From JBHGBM01 sp041946965 (GTDB lineage Bacteria; Acidobacteriota; Terriglobia; Bryobacterales; Bryobacteraceae), in the NCBI GenBank assembly GCA_041946965.1, contig JBHGBM010000010.1:1-64000 (forward strand): a stretch of DNA of 64,000 nt, in the 5' to 3' direction. Within the stretch, counting starts at the first letter, position 1. The number at the start of each line of letters is the position of its first letter. The position numbers were made by a program, and so were the translations under genes. The notes under the pieces were generated by a model, which was given only the letters and a program-made list of their open reading frames with translations, was not told where the DNA came from and did no database searches. Of this stretch, positions 16,680 through 23,993 are shown one piece after another.

Positions 16680-18269
16680 TTAAAAAAGTTTAGCACGCCT
16701 CATTCGCAGCGCGTCCCGCGCGGCCGCGAGCTCGCGTATGCGCAACGCACGCGCGCAAGCCGCGAACAACAGTGCGCCCGCCGGAACGCATACGGCCACC
16801 ACCCCCAGATGAGCCCAGCGTGAATCGCCGGACCATCCGATCAGCGCGCGTCTGGCGGCCCAGCATGCGCAGCCCATCACGGCCGATGCGGCGGTGATTT
16901 TCCACGCGCTCGAAACCAGCGCCCGCCCCGCGACGCCGCCCAGGCGCGCGCTCAACGCAAGGTAAAGAGCGCAGGCGGCGAACAGCGCGTTGACCGAAGT
17001 CGAGAGCGCCAGTCCCACGTGCCCGAAGCCGGCGAGCTTCACCATGAGCGACGCCGCGGCCAGGTTCACCGCGATCGAGCCGATGCTGACCAGCATCGGC
17101 GTGCGCGCGTCGCCCAGCGCGTAAAGCGCCGGCGCGAGCACCTTCACCAGCGCGTAGCCGGACAGCCCGGCGGCGTAGCCCGCCAGCGCCAGCGCCGTCT
17201 GTTGCGTATCGAAGCTCTGAAACTTTCCGGATTGATATACCGCCGCGATCATGCTCTGGCCCAGCACCGCGAGACCTGCCGAGGAGGGTATGGTCAGCAG
17301 CAGCGTCATCCCCAGCGAACTCGCCAGCGTGGAGCGAAACTCCTCGGTCCGGGCGAGCGCGGCGCTGCGCGAGATCACCGGCAGCGTGGCGGAGGCGATG
17401 GCCACGCCGAAGATGCCGATGGGCAGTTGCATGAAGCGGAACGCGTAGCCCAGCCAGCTCACCGGGCCGTCGATCACCCGCCCGGCCGCGTCCGTGATGG
17501 ACGACGCGAAATTGGTGTTCACCACGATGTTGATCTGCACGGCGGCGCTGCCCAGCACGGCGGGCCCCATGAGCCGCAGCACGGAGCGCAGCTCGGCGTC
17601 GCGCCAATCGAAGCGAGGGCGGAACGTGAATCCGCAGCGCATCAGCGAAGGCGCCTGCCACAGTAGCTGCGCCATGCCGCCGAGCACCACGCCCCAGCTC
17701 ATCGCATGGATCGGGCTCATGCCCAAGCCCAGGGCGAGCCCCAGCGTCACCGCCGAGACGTTGAACACCGCCGAAGCCAGCGCCGGGACGCCGAACCGTC
17801 CCGCGGCGTTCAGCATACCCATCGCCTGCGCCGCCAGCGCTACCAGCACGAGGAACGGGAACATGATCCGGGTCAGCTCGACGGCAAGCTCGAACTTCCC
17901 CGGCACGCGGGCGAAGCCCGGCGCGAGCACGCTCACCAACTGCGGGCTGAACAGCATTCCCAGCGCGCAGATCACAGTCACGGCGAGCAGCAGCACGGTG
18001 CCCAGCCGCTGGCCGAGTTCATTGGCTTCGCGCCGTCCTTTCCCCGCCAGGCACCGGCTGAACGAGGGCACGAACGCCGAAGAGAGCGCGCCTTCGGCGA
18101 ACAGGTCGCGCGTCAGGTTGGGAATGCGGAAGCCGAGCAGGTAAGCATCGTAGACCGCGCCCGCGCCGAACAGGCGCGCCATGACCATCTCCCTCGCCAG
18201 GCCCGTCAGGCGGCTGAGCGCGACGGCGGCGGAAACGGCGCCGGCCGAGCGCGCGATCCCCGGTTCCAC
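16680..18269 (-). CDS. murJ: MurJ lipid II flippase
   Basis: The product is 529 residues from GTG 18269, the typical MurJ/MviN length. The open frame continues upstream but lies antisense-like within the kinase gene. The N-terminus has the family start (SRLTGLAREMVMARLFGAG, YLLGFRIPNLTRDLFAEGA, SAFVPSF). About fourteen membrane segments follow, with conserved PVISRSAAL and DARTPMLVSI. MurJ flips the peptidoglycan precursor lipid II across the inner membrane. The start codon shares one base with the stop of the pfkB kinase (TAGTG), which implies translational coupling. Putting a sugar kinase directly before murJ is not a standard cell-wall arrangement. Confidence 0.94.
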   Translation of the reverse strand: MEPGIARSAGAVSAAVALSRLTGLAREMVMARLFGAGAVYDAYLLGFRIPNLTRDLFAEGALSSAFVPSFSRCLAGKGRREANELGQRLGTVLLLAVTVICALGMLFSPQLVSVLAPGFARVPGKFELAVELTRIMFPFLVLVALAAQAMGMLNAAGRFGVPALASAVFNVSAVTLGLALGLGMSPIHAMSWGVVLGGMAQLLWQAPSLMRCGFTFRPRFDWRDAELRSVLRLMGPAVLGSAAVQINIVVNTNFASSITDAAGRVIDGPVSWLGYAFRFMQLPIGIFGVAIASATLPVISRSAALARTEEFRSTLASSLGMTLLLTIPSSAGLAVLGQSMIAAVYQSGKFQSFDTQQTALALAGYAAGLSGYALVKVLAPALYALGDARTPMLVSIGSIAVNLAAASLMVKLAGFGHVGLALSTSVNALFAACALYLALSARLGGVAGRALVSSAWKITAASAVMGCACWAARRALIGWSGDSRWAHLGVVAVCVPAGALLFAACARALRIRELAAARDALRMRRAKLF

Positions 18270-19198
18270 TATTCCACCCGGCGCACTTCCACCTGCCGGT
18301 ACACTTCCGTGGTCTGTTGAAGATTCGCGAAGCGCATGCCGGGAAGGCGTGCGGAGGCCGTACCCGCGGCCACGCCCCAGCGCACCGCGTCGGCGGTATC
18401 GGGATTCCGCGAGATGGCCCAGACGTACGCGGCGGCGAGCGCGTCGCCAGCGCCAATGGGACAGACCGCGTCGATGCGCGGCGGCAGCACCTCCAGCATG
18501 CCCGATTCGAAAGCGCCAATCGCGCCGCGGCTTCCCAGCGAGAGAACCACCGATTCGGCTCCCATGGCGCGAATGCGGTCCGCGGCATCCAGAAAATGCA
18601 TGCGTGTCAGCAGGGCGCGGCTCAACAGCCGCTCGGCTTCCTGCTGATTGGGCGTCACCACCGTGGGCCGCGCGTCGATGCCCTCGCGCAAGGCCTCGCC
18701 GTCGGTGTCCAGCATGGTCTTGACCTTCTTCTGGCGCGCCATGGCGATGAGTCTGGCGTAGATGCCCGGAGGCACGCCGGGCGGGAGGCTGCCGCAAAGC
18801 ATGAGCCAGCCGGCGCCGTCCAGTTTGCTGCGCACCATCTTCTCCAGCCGGGAGACCTCCTGCTTGTCCAGCCGGGGGCCGGCCTCGTTCAGGTTCACCG
18901 TGAGGCCGTGCTTGTCCGTGATGGTGAGATTGGTGCGGATCTGGTTGCGGATGGGGACCGCCGCGACGGGAAAGCCGCAGCCGCGAAGCTGCGCCTCCAG
19001 CCGCTGGCCGGTCTCACCGCCGATGGTGACCACCGCCAGCGTGCACCCGGCGAAGGAATGGATCACGCACGAGGCGTTGATCCCCCGCCCACCCGGCGAT
19101 TCGCTGGTGGAGAGGATGTAGGAGCGATCCTCGAAGGCCAGGCGGTCCACGGTCACCGTGCGGTCGATGGCCGGGTTAATGGTAAGGGTGACGATCAA
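18269..19198 (-). CDS. PfkB-family sugar kinase (1-phosphofructokinase type)
   Basis: The product is 309 residues from TTG 19198, which gives the standard family start (LIVTLTINPAIDRTV); an ATG at 19264 would add 22 unlikely residues. PfkB signatures are both present: GGRGINASCVIHSFAG near the N-terminus and the catalytic GAGDALAAAYVWA near the C-terminus, with LCGSLPPGVP and VVTPNQQEAERLL between. Such kinases phosphorylate fructose-1-phosphate, tagatose-6-phosphate or related sugars with ATP. No PTS or sugar-phosphate gene is nearby, so the substrate is open. TACAAT lies 15 bases before the TTG with no ribosome binding site, hinting at a near-leaderless message. Its stop overlaps the murJ start. 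Confidence 0.88.
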   Translation of the reverse strand: MIVTLTINPAIDRTVTVDRLAFEDRSYILSTSESPGGRGINASCVIHSFAGCTLAVVTIGGETGQRLEAQLRGCGFPVAAVPIRNQIRTNLTITDKHGLTVNLNEAGPRLDKQEVSRLEKMVRSKLDGAGWLMLCGSLPPGVPPGIYARLIAMARQKKVKTMLDTDGEALREGIDARPTVVTPNQQEAERLLSRALLTRMHFLDAADRIRAMGAESVVLSLGSRGAIGAFESGMLEVLPPRIDAVCPIGAGDALAAAYVWAISRNPDTADAVRWGVAAGTASARLPGMRFANLQQTTEVYRQVEVRRVE

Positions 19199-19223
19199 AT
19201 CTATATTGTACTGGCTCGTTGGC

Positions 19224-19247
19224 GGGGCAGGCGGCTTCACCTGCCCC
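19224..19247. promoter_or_regulatory. Inverted repeat between the divergent kinase and EamA genes
   Basis: GGGGCAGG (19224-19231) and CCTGCCCC (19240-19247) form a perfect 8-base inverted repeat with an 8-base spacer. It sits in the divergent gap upstream of both the pfkB kinase (TTG 19198) and the EamA transporter (TTG 19289). It could be an operator or an mRNA hairpin; the sequence alone does not decide. Confidence 0.35.
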
Positions 19248-19288
19248 TCATCCGGGCGGCGCATCGAAGCCGTCTGTTACCCTGAAAG

Positions 19289-20239
19289 TTGCGCAACCAT
19301 CCGCATTTCAGGGCGTACACGGCTCTGGCCGCGGTGTGCGTTTTCTGGGGCACCACATATCTGGCCATTCGCATGGCGCTGGAGACGTTCCCGCCCCTGA
19401 TGCTGGTGTGCGTACGCTACCTGGTCTCGGGTTCCCTCATGGTGGTCGCTGCGCGGGCCGGCGGAGCGCACCTGCCGCGCGGCCGCGAGTTGTGGCGCAC
19501 GGCGCTCGCGGGTGTCCTTACCCTGGGCATCGGAAACGGGACGCTGGTGTATGCGGAGGTACTCATCCCGAGCGGCGTGGCGGGGCTGATCCTGACCATT
19601 TCTCCGTTCTGGATGGTCGGCGTGGAGGCGGCGCTGCCCGGCGGCGAGCGCCTGCACGCTCCGAGTATCGCGGGGATGGTCGTGGGGCTGGCGGGCGCCG
19701 CGCTGCTGTTTCTGCCCGGCCTGGAGGCAAACCGCTTCGACACCGCCCTGCTCGCCGGCTTCGGTCTGCTGCAACTCGGGATGCTGGGCTGGTCGTTCGG
19801 CTCCATCTACCAGCGCCGGGGCGATGGCAGAGCGCACCCCATCGTCGCCGGCGCCGTCCACCAGCTTGCCGCGGGCCTGGCGTTCATCCCGCTGGTGATG
19901 CTGTTCCCCGGGCACGCTCTCCACTGGAGCGTGCGAGGCGCAGGGGCCATGCTGTACCTCGTGTTTTTCGGAAGCATCGTGGGATACAGCGCCTACGCCT
20001 ACGCCCTGGACCGGCTTCCGGTGGCGATCGTGTCGGTTTATCCTTACGTGAATGCCGCCGTTGCCATGCTTCTCGGCTGGGTGTTCTACCGCGAGCCGTT
20101 CGGCGCCGTTGAAGCCGTGGCGATGGCGGTGATCTTCGCCGGGGTGGCGATCGTCAAGCGGTGTAGCCCGCCCGCGGCGAGCCGCCGCGGCCAATCAACT
20201 TCGCTCCCACAGCCGCGCCCGCAGTGCATAGAAACATGA
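19289..20239 (+). CDS. EamA/DMT-family drug/metabolite exporter
   Basis: The product is 316 residues starting at TTG 19289. It has ten hydrophobic segments in two five-helix halves. Family landmarks are VCVFWGTTYLAIRMAL in helix 1, VRYLVSGSLMV, LIPSGVAGLI in the first half, and YSAYAYALDRLPVAIVSVY with PYVNAAVAMLLGWVFYREP in the second. EamA proteins export metabolites or drugs by proton exchange; the substrate is unknown. The last 25 residues are Pro/Ser/Arg-rich and unlike the family. They lie in an 86-base overlap with the convergent zinc-ribbon membrane protein gene, suggesting loss of an original stop codon near 20165. Confidence 0.9.
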   Translation: MRNHPHFRAYTALAAVCVFWGTTYLAIRMALETFPPLMLVCVRYLVSGSLMVVAARAGGAHLPRGRELWRTALAGVLTLGIGNGTLVYAEVLIPSGVAGLILTISPFWMVGVEAALPGGERLHAPSIAGMVVGLAGAALLFLPGLEANRFDTALLAGFGLLQLGMLGWSFGSIYQRRGDGRAHPIVAGAVHQLAAGLAFIPLVMLFPGHALHWSVRGAGAMLYLVFFGSIVGYSAYAYALDRLPVAIVSVYPYVNAAVAMLLGWVFYREPFGAVEAVAMAVIFAGVAIVKRCSPPAASRRGQSTSLPQPRPQCIET

Positions 20240-20798
20240 TCATGGCGAAGAAGAGCGCCAGCGTGAAGATCAGTACGGTTGCCACGCCCGCCGGCGTTTG
20301 AAACAGCCGCGCGGCCTGCTCGAAGTTCGGATCGTTCTGGGCCATGCTCCGGATCTGCTGTTGAAACACCGCGGAGAAGCCGCCCTTGGCGGCCGCCAGC
20401 GGCACCATGCTGGCCGTGAACAGCACCGTCATGATCGCGAACGTGAGCATCCCGGTGATCCAGCCCATTTGCAGGCCGCCGCGAATGCTGAGCTGCTGCC
20501 CGGTGCGCCGCCTGTACAGGTAGACGGCGAAGAAGCCCGCCAGCGTCCACCAGATCACGAATCCCAGATTCACCAGCGGCAGCCAGCTCAGCAGGGCCGC
20601 GGCGCTGGCCACGGTGAAGCCGACGCGAACCGCGATGGGGTTGCGAAAGCTGACCGCAGGCGGCGGAGGTGGGGGTTCGGCGCGAGGGGCTTCGGGTTCC
20701 GGCGCGAGCATGGATTGTTCGCCCTGCGGCTTCCCGCATTTGTGGCAAAAGCGGGCGTCGGGCGGCAACTCGGCGCCGCAGGTGCAATATTCGGGCAT
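20154..20798 (-). CDS. Zinc-ribbon membrane protein, hypothetical
   Basis: The product is 214 residues from ATG 20798, so that the protein begins with its zinc ribbon. CTCGAELPPDARFCHKCGKP has the CxC...CxxC spacing of a small rubredoxin-like ribbon. A Pro/Glu-rich linker follows (EPPPPPPAV), then four or five membrane segments (FTVASAAALLSWLPLV, MGWITGMLTFAIMTVLF, FFAMIMFLCTAGAA). This layout is common among bacterial hypothetical membrane proteins; no function is known. It starts 13 bases after the stop of the preceding minus-strand gene, so the two form an operon. It has no Shine-Dalgarno match. Its 3' end overlaps the EamA gene. Confidence 0.8.
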   Translation of the reverse strand: MPEYCTCGAELPPDARFCHKCGKPQGEQSMLAPEPEAPRAEPPPPPPAVSFRNPIAVRVGFTVASAAALLSWLPLVNLGFVIWWTLAGFFAVYLYRRRTGQQLSIRGGLQMGWITGMLTFAIMTVLFTASMVPLAAAKGGFSAVFQQQIRSMAQNDPNFEQAARLFQTPAGVATVLIFTLALFFAMIMFLCTAGAAVGAKLIGRGGSPRAGYTA

Positions 20799-20811
20799 GA
20801 GGAGACTACTG

Positions 20812-21339
20812 TCAGTTTGCCGCAGGCTCTCCCATGGAAGCAAGCCCTATGTGGGTCTCGCCTCCCCGTTCCCGAATCACCACCACGCGCTCGTTCCCGT
20901 GCTCATTCACGCGCAGTTCCCAGCCGCCGTGCCGGCTGCGCCTGACGATCCACTTGGTCAGGTTGGCTTTGTAGAAGTCCACTACTTTTTCGGCCGGGTC
21001 CGGAGTGGTGTACTCGGCCGTCACAATGGTCAGCTCTTTGTGGTCGTCGCCGAAGTCGAATTCCACGCTGGCCACCTTGCGATGGTCGTCATTGCGCGTG
21101 GCGCCGGGGTAGACCGGAACTCCAAAGAGGCGCGCGTCCACGCCGGCCTGCCGTTTGACACGCACGGAGCCGAATGGCGTTTCCACATTGACTCTTCCCT
21201 TCGATTCCACCACATGCGTGTGGCTGGAGAACCACGCGCCGAACAGAATGAGCCCCGCCACCGAGAGTGCCGCCACGGCCGCGATCCCAATCAAAACCGC
21301 CGCCAGCGCGCCGCCCCGCCGTATCTTGCCAGTCTTCAT
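20812..21339 (-). CDS. Hypothetical membrane-anchored protein
   Basis: The product is 175 residues with one N-terminal membrane helix after a basic start (MKTGKIRRGGALAAVLIGIA...). The rest is soluble and probably extracytoplasmic. It includes GVPVYPGATRNDDHRKVASV and EYTTPDPAEKVVDFYKANL. The YPGA...DPAEKVVDFYK pattern recurs in small acidobacterial secreted proteins of unknown function. I do not recognise a named domain. ATG 21339 is the only good start. It is cotranscribed with the zinc-ribbon protein and divergent from the metallophosphoesterase. Confidence 0.75.
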   Translation of the reverse strand: MKTGKIRRGGALAAVLIGIAAVAALSVAGLILFGAWFSSHTHVVESKGRVNVETPFGSVRVKRQAGVDARLFGVPVYPGATRNDDHRKVASVEFDFGDDHKELTIVTAEYTTPDPAEKVVDFYKANLTKWIVRRSRHGGWELRVNEHGNERVVVIRERGGETHIGLASMGEPAAN

Positions 21340-21408
21340 ATGAGGGCCTTCTCCAGCATACGCAACCGCCGCGCGGAAGGTTCCGCAATCGTGTTTTAAT
21401 AGGTAATC

Positions 21409-22515
21409 ATGAATGCTTCAGGGATGCTGTCGCTGTTTGTGTGCGCCGCAGGCGCGCTTTTTGGCGGGCACGTCATTGGCGGGCCGTATGTGGTGTTTCC
21501 GGGCGGCCGGCCCGCGACCATCGCGTGGGTGGAACAGGAGTCCGAAGTGAAGGTGGGGACCGACCCCGCCAAGCTCGACCGCGCCATTCCGGTGTTGCAC
21601 AGCCTGAAGGTCCCCCTGACCGGCCTGAAACCCGGCACGACCGTGCACTACCAGGCGTTTCCCGGAGAAGAGGGCAAGGGCGCTTTCAAAGTTCCGCCCG
21701 CAGGCGCCGCGAAATTCGAATTCGTGGTGTTCGGAGATACCCGTACCCGGCACGACCTGCACCGCCGCGTCGTCCAGGCGATTGCGGCCGTCAACCCCGA
21801 CTTCGTACTGCACACCGGCGACCTGGTGACCGACGGATACGACATGGCCCAGTGGCCGGTGTTCTTCGGCATCGAGCGCGAAATGCTGCGCAAGACCGTG
21901 TTCTTCCCGGTTCTGGGCAACCACGAGCGCAATAACGCGCGGTTTCACGAATTCTTCGACGTCACCACTCCTTACTATTCCTTCGATTGGGGCGGCGCCC
22001 ATTTCACGCTGCTGAATAGCGATGTGGCCAACGTTTCCCTGAACAACGCCGCTCGCGACCGGTTCTGGAGCCAGCAGGTGCGCTGGATGGAGGAAGACCT
22101 GGCCCGCAATCAGAAGGCGCCGTCGCGTTTCGTGGTCATGCACCATCCCCCGTTCACCGCGTACCAGAAGGCCAGCCACATGAGCAAGGAAGCGCTCTCG
22201 CTGGTGCCGCTGTTCGAAAAGTACAAGGTGAGCGCGGTCCTGTCCGGCCATGACCACACTTACCAGCACCACGTGAAGAACGGTGTGCACTACGTGATCA
22301 CGGGCGGAGGCGGCGCGCCGCTGAACCCGGTTGATCAGCCGATCCCCGGAATGACCGTGAAGGTCGAAAGCATCGAGCACTACGTGAGTGTGAAGGTGGA
22401 AGACGGCCGGGTCGTGTTTCAGGCCGTGGCGCTGGATGGGCGGGTGATCGAGCGTTTCGAGATCGGAGCCGGAGCGCCGGACCCCGCGGTCAGCTCCGCG
22501 GCGGCCCGGCAGTAG
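21409..22515 (+). CDS. Secreted metallophosphoesterase (purple-acid-phosphatase-like)
   Basis: The product is 368 residues with an N-terminal hydrophobic segment (MLSLFVCAAGALFGG). A small beta-sandwich of the purple acid phosphatase type spans about residues 25-95 (LKPGTTVHYQAF). The calcineurin-like core then has all metal motifs in order: VVFGDTRTRHD, VLHTGDLVTDG, PVLGNHERN, VVMHHPPF and SGHDHTY. It should hydrolyse phosphomonoesters or diesters in the periplasm with two metal ions, supplying phosphate. It stands alone, convergent with the sigma-54 regulator gene 29 bases downstream. Confidence 0.92.
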   Translation: MNASGMLSLFVCAAGALFGGHVIGGPYVVFPGGRPATIAWVEQESEVKVGTDPAKLDRAIPVLHSLKVPLTGLKPGTTVHYQAFPGEEGKGAFKVPPAGAAKFEFVVFGDTRTRHDLHRRVVQAIAAVNPDFVLHTGDLVTDGYDMAQWPVFFGIEREMLRKTVFFPVLGNHERNNARFHEFFDVTTPYYSFDWGGAHFTLLNSDVANVSLNNAARDRFWSQQVRWMEEDLARNQKAPSRFVVMHHPPFTAYQKASHMSKEALSLVPLFEKYKVSAVLSGHDHTYQHHVKNGVHYVITGGGGAPLNPVDQPIPGMTVKVESIEHYVSVKVEDGRVVFQAVALDGRVIERFEIGAGAPDPAVSSAAARQ

Positions 22516-22544
22516 CCCGTCAACTCCGGCCCAAGGCTCCCGGT

Positions 22545-23993
22545 TCAGGCGCCTTCGGACTTCTTCCTGATCCTGATATCCAGCCGCTTGATCTTCTGGT
22601 TGAGCGTGGAAAGCGGCACATGCAGGCTTTCCGCGGTTTCCGTCTGGCTCCAGTTACACTGCTCCAGCCGCTCCATGATCACACGGCGCTCGAAATCGTT
22701 GACGATCTCGAACAGCGAGGCGTCGGGCGGCAGCGGACCGCTGTCGCCGCGCCTGAGCCGCACGCCCACGGCCTGCAAAAGGTGGTCGGGCAGCACGTCT
22801 GCGGGCACCTCCGGCTGCGTGGCCAGCACCACCGCGCGCTCCACCACGTTCTCCAGTTCCCGCACGTTGCCCGGCCAGGTGTGCTCCATCAGGATCTGCA
22901 CCGCTTCCGGCTGGAAGGCCAGAACGGACCGGCCGTGCGAATCAAGGAACTTCTCGTTCTCGCGGCAGTACTTGTCGAAAAAATGCGCCACCAGGGGCGG
23001 GATGTCCTCCTTGCGCTCGCGCAACGGCGGCAGCGCGATGTTGATCACGTCGAGCCGGTAGTAAAGGTCTTCCCGGAATTTGCCTTCCTCCACCAGTTTG
23101 CGCAGATCGGCATTCGTGGCCGCGATGATCCGAATATCCACCTTCTGGGGTTCGGTGGAGCCCAGAGGCGTGAACTCGCGCTCCTGAATCACACGCAGCA
23201 ACTTCACCTGGGTATCCAGGGCGACGTTTCCGATCTCGTCGAAGAAGATGGTGCCGCCGTTGGCGACTTCGAAGTAACCTTTCTTGTTGGCCACGGCGCT
23301 GGTGAAGGCGCCGCGTACGTGGCCGAATAGCGTGGATTCCAGCAGCTCCGGCGAAAGCGATCCGCTGTTCACCGGCACGAACATGCGGTCGGCGCGCGGC
23401 GAATGCGTGTGAATGGCTTTGGCCACCAGTTCCTTGCCCGTGCCGGTCTCCCCGGTAATCAGCACGGTGGAGCGCGTCGGAGCCACCTGCCCCACCAGGT
23501 CCAGCATGCGCTGCATGCGCTCGCTCTTGCCCACGATGTTGGGGAACGAGTAGCGCTGCTTTAACGCGCGCTTGAGCTGCGTGTTTTCCGATTCCAGGCG
23601 GCGGCTGGAGATGGCCCGCTCGATCTCGATGACGAGCTTCTCGTTCTGCCAGGGCTTGGGGAAGAAGTCGTTGGCGCCCAGTTTCAGCGCGTCAACCGCG
23701 CGCTCCACCGAGCCGTACGCTGTGATCATGAAAATCGGCGTTTCGCGGTCGCGCTCGCGCAACTCTTTCAGCACGTCCATGCCCGAGCGGTCGGGCATCA
23801 TGAGGTCGAGCAGAACCAGGTCGTAGGGACGCTTCTCCAGCTTCTGTATGCCTTCCCTGGCATTGGCGGCGAGGTCCACCGTGTAGCCCTCGAGCGACAG
23901 CAGCGCCTCCAGGCTTTCGCGGATGTCGGCTTCATCGTCCACGACGAGGATGTTGCCTTTGGACAGATCGGCGGGAGTTGTATCAGACGGCAT
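22545..23993 (-). CDS. Sigma-54-dependent response regulator (NtrC family)
   Basis: The product is 482 residues with the full NtrC layout. The receiver domain has its phosphorylation aspartate near residue 63 (VLLDLMMPD). The AAA+ domain has Walker A GETGTGKE and Walker B GGTIFFDEIG. The C-terminal Fis-type helix-turn-helix includes CNWSQTETAESLHV. The sigma-54 contact loop reads GAFTSA rather than the usual GAFTGA. When phosphorylated it should activate sigma-54 promoters. Its first 11 bases overlap the end of the kinase gene, so the pair is coupled and the kinase is its likely partner. No -24/-12 promoter could be assigned nearby, so the targets are unknown. Confidence 0.95.
   Translation of the reverse strand: MPSDTTPADLSKGNILVVDDEADIRESLEALLSLEGYTVDLAANAREGIQKLEKRPYDLVLLDLMMPDRSGMDVLKELRERDRETPIFMITAYGSVERAVDALKLGANDFFPKPWQNEKLVIEIERAISSRRLESENTQLKRALKQRYSFPNIVGKSERMQRMLDLVGQVAPTRSTVLITGETGTGKELVAKAIHTHSPRADRMFVPVNSGSLSPELLESTLFGHVRGAFTSAVANKKGYFEVANGGTIFFDEIGNVALDTQVKLLRVIQEREFTPLGSTEPQKVDIRIIAATNADLRKLVEEGKFREDLYYRLDVINIALPPLRERKEDIPPLVAHFFDKYCRENEKFLDSHGRSVLAFQPEAVQILMEHTWPGNVRELENVVERAVVLATQPEVPADVLPDHLLQAVGVRLRRGDSGPLPPDASLFEIVNDFERRVIMERLEQCNWSQTETAESLHVPLSTLNQKIKRLDIRIRKKSEGA

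Noticed and set aside
18270..18797. Upstream extension of the murJ frame
   Set aside because: It lies inside the kinase gene in another frame and has no MurJ similarity; GTG 18269 gives the family start and length.
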